DNA from: Pseudoduganella dura
Lineage (GTDB): Bacteria; Pseudomonadota; Gammaproteobacteria; Burkholderiales; Burkholderiaceae_D
Direction of reading: 5' to 3'
Length of the DNA stretch: 64,000 nt
Assembly: GCF_009727155.1 (NCBI RefSeq)
Contig: NZ_WNWM01000002.1
Coordinates: 2,914,001 to 2,978,000 of the forward strand
The stretch's first letter is position 1, and every line of letters starts with the position of its first letter. The notes beneath the pieces were generated by a model. It saw only the letters and a list, made by a program, of their open reading frames with translations, had not been told where the DNA came from and did no database searches. Below, piece after piece: positions 34,228-42,927 of this stretch. Both the position numbers and the translations under genes were made by a program.

Positions 34228-35823
34228 TTGTCCAACCTATTGACGCGCCGCCTGGCCCTGCTGGCCGACGAACGGCACCGCGACGTGCTGCGCGGCGGCT
34301 TGCGCGGCATCGAGCGCGAAACGCTGCGCGTGCAGCCGGACGGCCACCTGGCGAAAACGCCGCACCCCGCCGGCTGGGGATCGGCCCTCACGCATCCCGA
34401 AATCACCACCGACTACGCGGAAACGCTGGCTGAATTCATTACGCCGGCCGAAAATGATATCGCCACCACGATCGAGAAGCTCGATGGCATCCACCGCTTC
34501 GCCTACAGCAAGCTGGGCGACGAACTGCTGTGGAGCGAATCGATGCCCTGCCAGCTGCCGGCTGAAGAGGAGATCGACATCGCCTGGTACGGCAAGTCCA
34601 ACCTGGGCATGCTGAAGCACGTGTATCGCCGGGGCCTGGCGCTGCGTTATGGCAAGGCGATGCAATGCATCGCCGGCATCCACTACAACTACTCGCTTGA
34701 CGAGCAGCTGTGGCGCATCCTGGCGGAAAACGAGCCGGCCGAAAAGCCGCTCACGCCGGTGGCCTACCAGTCCGAAGCCTACCTGGCGCTGATCCGCAAT
34801 TTCCGCCGCAACAGCTGGTTGCTGATGTACCTGTTCGGCACTTCCCCGGCGCTGAACAGCAGCTTCCTGCGCGGCCGCCCGCACAAGCTGGAAACCCTGT
34901 CGGCCGACACGCTGTTCCTGCCGTATGCCACCAGCCTGCGCATGAGCGACCTGGGTTACCAGAACGATGCGCAGTCGGGGCTGCGTCCGCACGAAAACAG
35001 CCTGGACAGCTACGTGGCCACGCTGACCCGCGCGGTCAACCAGCCTTACGAGCCGTACCAGAAGATCGGTACCCGCGATGCCAACGGCGAATGGCAGCAG
35101 TTGTCGACCAACGTGATCCAGATCGAAAACGAGTACTACTCGACGATCCGGCCGAAGCGCGTGATCCGCACCGGCGAGCGTCCGATCCAGGCGCTGTGCA
35201 ACCGCGGCGTGCAATACATCGAAGTGCGCTGCCTGGATGTCGACCCGTTCGCGCCGGTCGGCGTGAGCCTGCCGACCGGCCGCTTCCTCGATGCGTTCCT
35301 GCTGTACTGCGCGCTGGAAGACAGCCCGGCCATCGCGGAGGAAGAAGGTGAAATCCTGGCCCGCAACTTCGCCCGCACGGTGAAGGAAGGCCGGCGCCCG
35401 GGCCTGACACTGACGCGCGATGGCAGCGAGATCGCCTTGCGTGCCTGGGGCGAGGAACTGCTGGAGCGCATCCGTCCCGCCGCCGAACTGCTCGATCAAC
35501 TGCGCGGCGACACCCAGCATGCCGACGCACTGGCGCTGCAGGCGCCCAAGCTGGCCAATCCGGACTGCACGCCATCGGCGGCCGTGCTGCGCGAACTGGC
35601 CCGACACGGCAATTCGTTCACCGCGTTCGGCCTCGCGCAAAGCACGAAGCACGCGCAGTACTTCCGCGCCCATCCTCCAAGCGCGGAAGAACAAGCCTAC
35701 TTCGGCGAACTGGCGGCGCGCTCGGTGGCCGAGCAGGCCGAAATCGAGAGCGCGCCGGCGGGCAGCTTCGACGACTTCGTGAAGGCCTACCGCGCCAGCA
35801 ACCTGTGCCCGAACCACGCCTGA
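34228..35823 (+). CDS. gshA: Glutamate-cysteine ligase
   Basis: An ATP-dependent ligase of 531 aa that makes gamma-glutamylcysteine, the first step of glutathione synthesis. The motifs [14 protein letters not shown] and [15 protein letters not shown] near the N-terminus and [13 protein letters not shown] are typical of proteobacterial class I GshA. So is the later [16 protein letters not shown] chose a TTG start at 34228 because AAGGAAAG precedes it by 6-8 nt and the homologous N-terminus begins there. The longer frame to 34144 lacks support. No gshB is in the window. Confidence 0.93.
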   Translation: MSNLLTRRLALLADERHRDVLRGGLRGIERETLRVQPDGHLAKTPHPAGWGSALTHPEITTDYAETLAEFITPAENDIATTIEKLDGIHRFAYSKLGDELLWSESMPCQLPAEEEIDIAWYGKSNLGMLKHVYRRGLALRYGKAMQCIAGIHYNYSLDEQLWRILAENEPAEKPLTPVAYQSEAYLALIRNFRRNSWLLMYLFGTSPALNSSFLRGRPHKLETLSADTLFLPYATSLRMSDLGYQNDAQSGLRPHENSLDSYVATLTRAVNQPYEPYQKIGTRDANGEWQQLSTNVIQIENEYYSTIRPKRVIRTGERPIQALCNRGVQYIEVRCLDVDPFAPVGVSLPTGRFLDAFLLYCALEDSPAIAEEEGEILARNFARTVKEGRRPGLTLTRDGSEIALRAWGEELLERIRPAAELLDQLRGDTQHADALALQAPKLANPDCTPSAAVLRELARHGNSFTAFGLAQSTKHAQYFRAHPPSAEEQAYFGELAARSVAEQAEIESAPAGSFDDFVKAYRASNLCPNHA

Positions 35824-35835
35824 CGCGGGCTTGGC

Positions 35836-36879
35836 GTGCTGACCTTCTTTAACGAACAGCACGGCCAGCTCCAGCCCCGGCATGCGCTCGTGCAGGGGCA
35901 CCCTACCCCCGTGCGCGACACGCCCGACCGCATCGACGGCATCCTTGCCGAACTGGGGCGGCGCGGCCTGGGGCAGATCGTCACGCCGCACGGCGTGCCG
36001 CTGATGTCGCTCGAACGCGTGCACACGCCACGCTACCTGCATTTCCTGCGTACCGCGTGGAGCGAGTGGGTTGCCCAATCCCCCGCCCATGCCGGGCGCG
36101 ACGCTTTTCCGTCGCAATGGCCGGTGCGCACACTGCGTGCCGATATCGAACCCGAGGATTTCGGCGCCCGCCTCGGCCTGTACTCGATCGACACGACCAC
36201 GCCGCTGACCGCCGGCACGTGGGTGGCCGCCAAGACCGGGGCCGATTGCGCCGTCAACGCGGCCCATGCGCTGCGCGTCGGCGAGCGCGGCACCTTCGCG
36301 CTGACGCGCCCTCCCGGCCACCACGCCGGCGCGGATTTCTTCGGCGGCGGCTGCTACCTGAACAACGCCGCGCTGGCGGCCCGGCACCTGCTCGACGACG
36401 GGCTGCAGCGCGTGGCGGTGCTGGATGTCGATTACCACCACGGCAGCGGCACGCAGGGCATCTTCTATGAACGGGCCGATGTACTGTGCCTGTCGATCCA
36501 TGCGGAACCGCGCCATGCGTACCCGTTCTACAGCGGACACGCGGATGAAACCGGCGGCGGCAGCGGCCATGGCTACAATGTCAACCTGCCGCTGCCTGCC
36601 GGCGCCACGAGCCAGGCATGGTTCACGGCGCTGGAAACGGCCTGTGTGCGGCTGGCGATGTACCGGCCGGAAGCCGTGGTGGTGGCACTGGGTGCCAACA
36701 CGTTCCAGGGCGAACAGCATGGCGGCTTCGGCCTGCAGGGCGGTGATTACCTGCGGCTGGGCGAGCGGCTGGCCTGGCTGAACCTGCCCACCTGCTTCGT
36801 GTTCGAAGGCGGCAGTCCGCTCCGGGAACTGGGCGTGAATATCGTCAACGTGCTCGAAGGGTTCGAGACCGCGCTGTAG
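35836..36879 (+). CDS. Histone deacetylase/acetylpolyamine amidohydrolase-like protein
   Basis: A 347-residue arginase-fold deacetylase homologue starting at a GTG 13 bp after gshA. The catalytic His pair is at 162-163 in RPPGHHAG. Two of three zinc ligands are visible, Asp199 and His201 in VLDVDYHHG. The third, an Asp in the GxDxxxxDP motif of active family members, reads GAN (Asn288), followed by TFQGEQ where DP is usual. The protein is otherwise complete, with FEGGSPLRELG near the C-terminus. It may bind zinc poorly or act on an unusual substrate. It is probably cotranscribed with gshA. Confidence 0.85.
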   Translation: MLTFFNEQHGQLQPRHALVQGHPTPVRDTPDRIDGILAELGRRGLGQIVTPHGVPLMSLERVHTPRYLHFLRTAWSEWVAQSPAHAGRDAFPSQWPVRTLRADIEPEDFGARLGLYSIDTTTPLTAGTWVAAKTGADCAVNAAHALRVGERGTFALTRPPGHHAGADFFGGGCYLNNAALAARHLLDDGLQRVAVLDVDYHHGSGTQGIFYERADVLCLSIHAEPRHAYPFYSGHADETGGGSGHGYNVNLPLPAGATSQAWFTALETACVRLAMYRPEAVVVALGANTFQGEQHGGFGLQGGDYLRLGERLAWLNLPTCFVFEGGSPLRELGVNIVNVLEGFETAL

Positions 36880-36907
36880 GTCGATTTTCACACTCCATTA
36901 AAATCGC

Positions 36908-36936
36908 TTGCAATTAAATCGCTCGCTATGTATAGT
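36908..36936 (+). promoter_or_regulatory. Promoter with overlapping repeat operator upstream of ohr
   Basis: TTGCAA (36908-36913) and TATAGT (36931-36936) are separated by 17 bp. The direct repeat AAATCGCT (36901-36908 and 36916-36923) and the segment TTGCAATTAAATCGC overlap the -35 and spacer. This resembles the AT-rich operators bound by OhrR. No ohrR gene is in the window. Confidence 0.55.
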
Positions 36937-37050
36937 GTGTACATGGACGACGCGAACCGCGTCCCAGGCAGCAAAAAACCGTGATCGAGACGTGCTCCAT
37001 AAATAGTGCACTATTGAATCGAAAATTACCTAACTGAAAGGAACTGCATC

Positions 37051-37476
37051 ATGTCGATCGAAAATGTCCTGTACCGTGCCAATGCCAAATCCACCGGTGG
37101 TCGCGAAGGCCGTTCCGTTTCCAGCGATGGCGTGCTGGATGTCAAGCTGACCACGCCGAAGGAACTGGGCGGTAACGGCGCCGAAGGCACCAACCCGGAA
37201 CAGCTGTTCGCCGCCGGTTACTCGGCCTGCTTCATCGGCGCGCTGAAATTCGTCGGCGGCCGCGACAAGATCGCCGTGCCGGCCGATACGTCGATCGACG
37301 CCACCGTGGGCATCGGCCCGATCCCGACCGGCTTCGGCATCGAAGTGGAACTGAAGATCTCGCTGCCGGGCCTTGACCGTGAAACGGCCGAGAAACTGGT
37401 GCAGGCCGCGCACATCGTGTGCCCGTACTCGAACGCCACCCGCGGCAATATCGACGTGACGCTGACGATCGTTTAA
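37051..37476 (+). CDS. ohr: Organic hydroperoxide resistance protein (Ohr)
   Basis: A thiol peroxidase of the Ohr/OsmC fold, 141 aa, that reduces organic and lipid hydroperoxides in the cytoplasm. Both redox cysteines are present: Cys60 in GYSACF and Cys124 in [21 protein letters not shown] and [10 protein letters not shown] are Ohr rather than OsmC features. The gene is preceded by a well-formed promoter with an operator-like repeat and stands alone. Confidence 0.95.
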   Translation: MSIENVLYRANAKSTGGREGRSVSSDGVLDVKLTTPKELGGNGAEGTNPEQLFAAGYSACFIGALKFVGGRDKIAVPADTSIDATVGIGPIPTGFGIEVELKISLPGLDRETAEKLVQAAHIVCPYSNATRGNIDVTLTIV

Positions 37477-37553
37477 GCGTACCCGGCATCACCCGGCTCC
37501 GGCCGCTGCCTTACAATGCCCGCTTTGAGTGAAAACGACATGCGGGTATTGAA

Positions 37554-38006
37554 ATGATCGAATGGCAGTGGCTGGAGTTTGAAGACATTCCCCGCAGGGA
37601 CCTGTACGAAGTGCTGCGCCAGCGGCAGGAAGTGTTCGTGCTGGAGCAGACCTGCCTGTATCCCGACCTGGATGGCCTCGACGAAGCCGCCCATCACCTG
37701 ATGGCATGGCAGACGATCGACGGCGAACGCCGGCTGGCCGCCTACCTGCGCTGCCTCGCCCCCGGCGCCAAGTACACCGAGATGTCCCTGGGCCGCATCC
37801 TCACCCCCGCCATCGCCCGCGGCACCGGCATCGGCCGCCTGCTGGTCGCCGAAGGCATCCGCCGCGCCGAACAGCAGCACCCCGGCCACCGCATCCGCAT
37901 CGGCGCCCAGCAACGCCTGGAAAAGTTCTACCAGGGCTTCGGCTTCGCCACCATCAGCGCCCCCTACGACGAAGACGGCATCCTGCACATCGACATGCTG
38001 CGCTAG
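37554..38006 (+). CDS. GNAT acetyltransferase, ElaA family
   Basis: A 150-residue GCN5-related acetyltransferase. The N-terminal QRQEVFVLEQTCLYPDLDGLD and the acetyl-CoA segment LGRILTPAIARGTGIGRLLV (RGTGIG) identify the ElaA group, whose acceptor is not firmly known. IRIGAQQRLEKFYQGFGF is the C-terminal signature. It starts 77 bp after ohr and is followed by two REP-like palindromes. Confidence 0.88.
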   Translation: MIEWQWLEFEDIPRRDLYEVLRQRQEVFVLEQTCLYPDLDGLDEAAHHLMAWQTIDGERRLAAYLRCLAPGAKYTEMSLGRILTPAIARGTGIGRLLVAEGIRRAEQQHPGHRIRIGAQQRLEKFYQGFGFATISAPYDEDGILHIDMLR

Positions 38007-38010
38007 AACA

Positions 38011-38087
38011 TTTCCTAAAACCGGGGTCAGACCCCAGTTTTAAGCAAATATTTCCAAAATTCGGGGTCAGACCCCGGTTTTTGGCAA
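38011..38087. repeat. Pair of REP-like palindromes, GGGGTCAGACCCC family (copies 2 and 3)
   Basis: Two head-to-tail units with the same layout, TTTCC-NAAAA...GGGGTCAGACCCC...GTTTT (38011-38047 and 38051-38087), lie between convergent genes. A GGGGACTGTCCC palindrome follows at 38099-38110. The arms differ from copy 1 at several positions while the GGGGTCAGACCCC core is identical. Confidence 0.85.
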
Positions 38088-38126
38088 CATTCAACAACGG
38101 GGACTGTCCCTGTGGTTTTCCTGTAA

Positions 38127-39350
38127 CTAAAAGCTGACGATGAAGCGGGCGCCGTTGCTGACCGAGCGGGCGTAGCGCACGGTGCCGCCGTTGCCGTGCA
38201 CGAGTTGCCGAACCATGGCCAGGCCGATGCCGCGGCCCTGCTTTTTCGTCGAGAAGAACGGCGTGAAGATGTGCGCGGCGAGGTCGGCGGGCACGCCGGG
38301 GCCGTTGTCGGAGACTTCGATGCGCAGCCGCCCGCCGCGCCCCAGCCGCGCGCGCACCTCGGCGCGCGGGCGGGCAACCGGCGCCGTTGCCTCGCAGGCG
38401 TTCTTCAGCAGGTTGATCAGCGCCTGTTCGAGCTGGCCCGCGTCGACCATCACTTCCAGCGATGACGGCTCGACGGAAAACTCGGCGCCGCCGCCACGCG
38501 CCTGCCACTCCGGCCCGACGAGCGCCGCCAGCCTGGCGAACAGCCGGCCCAGGTGCACCCGCTCGGGCCGCGCCTGGGGCAGTGTCGACAGGCTCCGGTA
38601 GCTCGACACGAAATCGACCAGGCTCGCCGCCCGCCGTGCGATCGCGTCGAGCGCGGTGGACAGGTCATCGGCGGCATCGGCCGGCAGGTCCGCCGACAGC
38701 TCGCCAAGCAGATCGTGCGCCGTGCGCGACAGCGAGGCCACCGGCGTCAGCGAATTCATGATCTCGTGGGTCAGCACGTGCACCAGCTGCCGCCATGCGT
38801 TCAGCGCTTCGGCCTCCAGCTGGCTTTCGACCGGCATCAGCGCCGCCAGCCGCTGCCCCTGCCCCTGCACTGTCAGCGTGGAGACGGCCACCATCGCCCG
38901 CTCCAGCCCCCGTTCCGTGTCGAAGCCGACCAGCCGTCGCTCATCGGCCGGCTGGCCGGCAAGCTGCGCGTACAGCGCTGCCACGTCGCTGGCGCGCCCC
39001 GGCGCGACCAGCCGCCGCGCATTGGCATTGATCGGCGCGGCGATACCCGGCCCGGACAATCCTTCGATGCGGAACAACGCGATCGGCGCGTGCTCGAGCC
39101 GCGCCTCCAGTGCCAGCACCGTCGCCGTTGCCGGCCAGGCGGCAGGCGCGGAGGGCGTTTCCGGCCGCGCCACCGGCAGCCGCAAGCGCCGCAGGCAGCG
39201 CCACATCGCCAGCACCGCGCCAACGCCACCCAGCCCGCACAGCACCAGCAGCCGCGGCGAATCGGTCACCAATGCGGCACAGGCGCTCAGCCCCGCCAGC
39301 GTGGCCGCGCTGGCCACGACCCCGAGGCGCACGCCCCGCTCAGATGCCAT
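38127..39350 (-). CDS. Membrane sensor histidine kinase of the efflux two-component pair
   Basis: A 407-residue sensor kinase. Two hydrophobic segments (about 8-30 and 33-52) lie at the N-terminus. A PAS-like region follows (about 75-175, with LEHAPIALFRIEGLSGPG), then the HisKA His in LTHEIMNSLTPVASLSR. The ATPase domain has the N box NLLKNACEA, DNGPGVP and GRGIGLAMV. The ATG overlaps the end of the response-regulator gene by 11 bp, so the two are made together. The family with NtrY-like HEIMNSLTP usually sits beside MacAB-type ABC efflux genes, as here. The signal is unknown. Confidence 0.88.
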   Translation of the reverse strand: MASERGVRLGVVASAATLAGLSACAALVTDSPRLLVLCGLGGVGAVLAMWRCLRRLRLPVARPETPSAPAAWPATATVLALEARLEHAPIALFRIEGLSGPGIAAPINANARRLVAPGRASDVAALYAQLAGQPADERRLVGFDTERGLERAMVAVSTLTVQGQGQRLAALMPVESQLEAEALNAWRQLVHVLTHEIMNSLTPVASLSRTAHDLLGELSADLPADAADDLSTALDAIARRAASLVDFVSSYRSLSTLPQARPERVHLGRLFARLAALVGPEWQARGGGAEFSVEPSSLEVMVDAGQLEQALINLLKNACEATAPVARPRAEVRARLGRGGRLRIEVSDNGPGVPADLAAHIFTPFFSTKKQGRGIGLAMVRQLVHGNGGTVRYARSVSNGARFIVSF

Positions 39351-40716
39351 GCTTGTCCAGCTTGCGGTACAGGGCGGCGCGCGACACGCCCAGCATGCGC
39401 GCCGCGTGGCTGATGTTGCCCTGCGCCTGCTCGAGCGCCGCGGCGATCGCCTCGCGTTCCAGCGACGACAGCGTGGCCTCCTCGCGCATCTGCACCAGCG
39501 TGGCCGGCACCGCCGCCGATACCGCCGAACCTGCGCACGGCGCGCCGCCGGCGGCCAGCCCGAAATCCTCGAGCCGGTAATCGGCCTGCGCGCCAAGGAT
39601 GACGGCCCGCTCGCAGGCATGCCGCAACGCCCGCACATTGCCCGGCCAGCCATGCGCGCACAGCGCCGCCAGCGCGGCCGGCGCCACCGCCCGCGCCGGC
39701 CGCCCGTACTGCGCCTCGTACAATTCCAGGTAATGCCGCAGCAGCAGCGGCACATCGCCCGGCCGCTCGCGCAGCGGCGGCACGCGCAGCACGATCGTGT
39801 TGAGCCGGAACAGCAGGTCGGCACGGAACACGGAGGGATCGAACATGCGGGCTTCATCGAGATTGGTGGCGCTGACGATGCGCACGTCCACGCTTTCCGG
39901 CCGGTCGGCACCGATCGGTGTCACCTCGCGCCGCTCCAGCGCCGTGAGCAGCTTGGCCTGCGCCGGCAGCGGCATGTTGCCGATCTCGTCGAGGAACAGC
40001 GTGCCGCCCCGCGCGGCCTGGAAGCGGCCGGCACGATCGGCCTTCGCATCGGTAAATGCCCCCTTGCGATGGCCGAACAGTTCGCTCTCGAACGTGGACT
40101 CCGGCAGCGCGCCCATGTCCACCGACAGGAACGTGCCGGCCGCGCGCCGCGACTGCGCGTGCAGCGCACGGGCCACCAGCTCCTTGCCCACGCCGTTCTC
40201 GCCCAGCACCATCACGTTGGCCTCGGTGGGCGCCACGCCGGCGATCATCGCGCGCACCGCCTGCATGGGCGCGGAATCGCCCATCAGCGCGGAGGCGCCG
40301 GTATCGGTCGCGGGGCGCCGCCGCGCCAGCGCCGCATCGACGGCGGCAACGAGCCGCGCGTTGTCCCACGGCTTCGTGATGAAGTCGGCCGCGCCGCGCT
40401 TCAATGCCTCCACCGCCAGCGGCACGTCCGCATACGCGGTCAGCGCGATGACGGCCGGCGGCCGCGGCTGGCGGCGCAGCACGTCCAGCGCGGCCAGGCC
40501 TTCGGCACCGTCGGTGCGGCCCGGCGTGAAGTTAAAGTCCAGCAGCACCACGTCGGGCACCGCATCCGGCCCGCCGCGCGCCAGCATGCCGTGCAGCTGC
40601 GCCGGATCGTGCAGCACCGCCACGTCGCCGTAGCGGCGGCGCAGCAGCATGCGCGCCGCATAGGCCACGTCGGCATCGTCGTCGAGGATCAGGATGCGGG
40701 CGGTGGAATCGGGCAT
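39340..40716 (-). CDS. Sigma-54-dependent response regulator of the efflux two-component pair
   Basis: An NtrC-type activator of 458 aa. The receiver domain has DDD at 12-14, phospho-acceptor Asp60 in LLDFNF and Lys in FITKPW. The AAA+ domain has Walker A GENGVGKE, the sigma-54 contact loop as GAFTDA (the consensus is GAFTGA) and Walker B GGTLFLDEIG. The C-terminal Fis-type helix-turn-helix is ISHAARMLGVSRAALYRKLD. The gene is divergent from the efflux operon, whose promoter at 40891 is a textbook sigma-54 site, so that operon is its likely target. The start is an ATG at 40716. An upstream start would add 15 low-complexity residues. Confidence 0.93.
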   Translation of the reverse strand: MPDSTARILILDDDADVAYAARMLLRRRYGDVAVLHDPAQLHGMLARGGPDAVPDVVLLDFNFTPGRTDGAEGLAALDVLRRQPRPPAVIALTAYADVPLAVEALKRGAADFITKPWDNARLVAAVDAALARRRPATDTGASALMGDSAPMQAVRAMIAGVAPTEANVMVLGENGVGKELVARALHAQSRRAAGTFLSVDMGALPESTFESELFGHRKGAFTDAKADRAGRFQAARGGTLFLDEIGNMPLPAQAKLLTALERREVTPIGADRPESVDVRIVSATNLDEARMFDPSVFRADLLFRLNTIVLRVPPLRERPGDVPLLLRHYLELYEAQYGRPARAVAPAALAALCAHGWPGNVRALRHACERAVILGAQADYRLEDFGLAAGGAPCAGSAVSAAVPATLVQMREEATLSSLEREAIAAALEQAQGNISHAARMLGVSRAALYRKLDKHGI

Positions 40717-40890
40717 GGGGTCGGGGCTGGGCGATGGATCGGGGCATTCTAGCAGCAGCATTCGCCGTGCGGACAGCGGTTTTGCGACCTGTCCGGAAGC
40801 GGACACCCCGACTTGTCCGGTTCCGGCCAGGGACTGCCCCAACGCGCCGGAACGTGCCAGAATGTGCCGAAGCGCGCGCCGGAACAGGCC

Positions 40891-40906
40891 TGGCACATGG
40901 TTTGCA
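40891..40906 (+). promoter_or_regulatory. Sigma-54 (RpoN) promoter of the efflux operon
   Basis: TGGCAC-ATGGT-TTGCA matches the -24/-12 consensus TGGCACNNNNNTTGCW exactly. Transcription would start about 12 bp downstream, near 40917. The divergent gene encodes a sigma-54 activator, and its binding sites should lie in 40717-40890. That stretch has repeated TGTCCGG-type words at 40791-40821. Confidence 0.85.
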
Positions 40907-40965
40907 ATAGAGAGGCCATGCACCAACTTCCTTTCCCCGACAACAGGCCGGCAAGCGGCGCGGCC

Positions 40966-42150
40966 ATGGACACCGTCGTGCCCCGCCGCCATGGCCGCAC
41001 GATCGCGCTCGCCGTCGCAGGACTGCTGGCGGTGCTGGCGGCCGCCTTCGCGATCTGGCACTGGATGCCGCGCGGCCTGCAAGTGGTGGCCGCCGACTTG
41101 CGCATCGCCACCGTCGAACGGGGCATCTTCCGCGACGACATCGCCGTGCGCGCCAATGCCGAGCCGCTCACCGCCGTGATGCTCGACTCGGTGGAATCGG
41201 GCCGCATCGAGGAAGTGCATGCACGCGACGGCGACCTGGTGACCAGGGGCCAGCTGCTGTTCCGCATCTCGAACCCGCAGCGCAACCTGGAACTGCTGGC
41301 GCGCCAGTCCGAGTACGCCCAGCAGATCTCCAACCTGTCCACGCTGCGGGTGGCGGAACAGAGTAACCGCACCGAGCGCCAGCGCCGGCTGGACGACCTG
41401 TCGTTCGCGCTGGAGCAGGCGCAAAAAACCCTGGCACGTACCGAACGGCTGGCCGGCCAGGGTTTCGTCTCGGCCGTGGCGCTGGAAGAAGCCGGCGACC
41501 GGCGCGACAAGGCGCGGCGCGCGCTCACGCTCGAGCAGCGAAGCATCGAAGCCGAGGACAAGGTGCGCGGCAACGCGCTGGGCCGCCTCGAGGAAACCAT
41601 CCTCGGCCTGGCCACCGGCCTGCGGCTGGTGGAGCAGACCGTCGACGCGCTGGCCGTGCGCGCCCCGGTAGCCGGCCGGCTCACCGATTTCCGGCTGCAG
41701 GTCGGCGAGTCGATCGTCACCGGCAAGCGCGTCGGCCGCATCGACGATCCCCAGCGCTTCAAGCTGTCCGCGCTGGTCGACGAGTATTACCTGAACCGCG
41801 TATCCGTCGGCCGCCTCGGCGCGGTCACGCAGGATGGCCGCCGCTACGGGGTCAAAGTCGGCACCGTGTACCCGCAGATCAAGGAAGGCCGTTTCACCGC
41901 CGAGCTGCTGTTCACCGAAAGCCAGCCCGCGGTGCTCAGCCCCGGCCAGAGCCTGGATGCGCAGATCACGCTGGGCGAACCGGCGCCCGCGCTGCTGCTG
42001 CCGAACGGCGCGTTCGTATCCGACTCCGGCGCGGCCTGGGTCTACGTGCTCACCGATGCCACCCATGCCGAGCGCCGCGAGATCCGCGCGGGCCGCCGCA
42101 ACAACGCGCAGATCGAGGTGCTGTCCGGCCTCGCCCCGGCGAGCGCGTGA
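40966..42150 (+). CDS. HlyD/MacA-type periplasmic adaptor subunit (C-terminus frameshifted)
   Basis: A membrane-fusion protein that links an ABC permease to an outer-membrane channel. It has an N-terminal anchor (about residues 9-28, TIALAVAGLLAVLAAAFAIW), a lipoyl half-motif, a long coiled coil (about 100-215, rich in Gln, Arg and Glu) and a beta-barrel region. I chose the ATG at 40966. The ATG at 40918 lies at the expected transcription start and would have no leader. The frame stops at 42150 after SGLAPASA. A one-base shift near 42135 restores GERVIVSGYAAFGNSVRL and a stop at 42201-42203, the family-typical ending. It is first in the operon with an ABC ATPase and permease. Confidence 0.85.
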   Translation: MDTVVPRRHGRTIALAVAGLLAVLAAAFAIWHWMPRGLQVVAADLRIATVERGIFRDDIAVRANAEPLTAVMLDSVESGRIEEVHARDGDLVTRGQLLFRISNPQRNLELLARQSEYAQQISNLSTLRVAEQSNRTERQRRLDDLSFALEQAQKTLARTERLAGQGFVSAVALEEAGDRRDKARRALTLEQRSIEAEDKVRGNALGRLEETILGLATGLRLVEQTVDALAVRAPVAGRLTDFRLQVGESIVTGKRVGRIDDPQRFKLSALVDEYYLNRVSVGRLGAVTQDGRRYGVKVGTVYPQIKEGRFTAELLFTESQPAVLSPGQSLDAQITLGEPAPALLLPNGAFVSDSGAAWVYVLTDATHAERREIRAGRRNNAQIEVLSGLAPASA

Positions 42151-42246
42151 TCGTCTCGGGCTATGCCGCCTTCGGCAATTCGGTCCGCCTGCAGCTCCAC
42201 TAAAACCACTTGCGGTAATCTTCATCACTCATCCAGGGGATATTCC

Positions 42247-42927
42247 ATGCTCAAACTGTCAGGCGTCAGCAAGATCCACGTGGCCGGCGAAGTCCAGACC
42301 ACCGCCCTCGACCGCATCGATCTCGAGATCGACGCCGGCGAATACGTGGCGATCACCGGCCCCTCAGGGTGCGGCAAGTCCACCCTGCTGTCGCTGCTCG
42401 GCCTGCTGGACGTGCCCACCAGCGGCGACTACTGGTTCGAAGGCCGCAACGTCTCCGGCTGGAGCGAATCGCGGCTGAACGAATTGCGACGCGGCCGCAT
42501 CGGCTTCATCTTCCAGAGCTTCAACCTGATCGAGGAGTTGTCGGTGTTCGAGAACGTGGAACTGGCGCTCGAATACACCGGCACGCCGGCGCGCGAACGC
42601 AAGGTGAAAGTGGCGGCCATGCTGGAGAAACTGGGCGTGGCGCACCGCGCCAAGCACAGGCCTTCGCAACTCTCCGGCGGCCAGCAGCAGCGCGTGGCGA
42701 TCGCCCGCGCGCTGGTGGCGGGCCCGGCGATCCTGCTCGCCGACGAACCGACCGGCAACCTGGACACGGCGCACGGCGACGACGTGATGCGCCTGCTGCG
42801 CACCATCAACGCCGAGGGCACCACCGTGGTGATGGTCACCCACTCGCCGGCGCACGCCGCGCAGGCGTCGCGCACGCTGAACCTGCTCGATGGCCGCGTC
42901 ATCGTCGATGCGCTGCGTGCCGCATGA
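42247..42927 (+). CDS. ABC transporter ATP-binding protein (LolD/MacB-type)
   Basis: A 226-residue ATPase subunit. Walker A is GPSGCGKST (about residues 38-46), the signature is LSGGQQQR and Walker B is ILLADEPTGNLD. The FQSFNLIEELSVFENVE segment is characteristic of the MacB/LolD group. A clear AGGGGA site precedes the ATG. It overlaps the permease start by 4 bp (ATGA). With the adaptor and permease it forms a tripartite efflux or membrane-repair system. Confidence 0.94.
   Translation: MLKLSGVSKIHVAGEVQTTALDRIDLEIDAGEYVAITGPSGCGKSTLLSLLGLLDVPTSGDYWFEGRNVSGWSESRLNELRRGRIGFIFQSFNLIEELSVFENVELALEYTGTPARERKVKVAAMLEKLGVAHRAKHRPSQLSGGQQQRVAIARALVAGPAILLADEPTGNLDTAHGDDVMRLLRTINAEGTTVVMVTHSPAHAAQASRTLNLLDGRVIVDALRAA

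Noticed and set aside
39340..42228. A 962-codon frame for the response regulator
   Set aside because: Its first 500 codons overlap the divergent efflux adaptor gene and the sigma-54 promoter. The receiver domain begins at the ATG at 40716.
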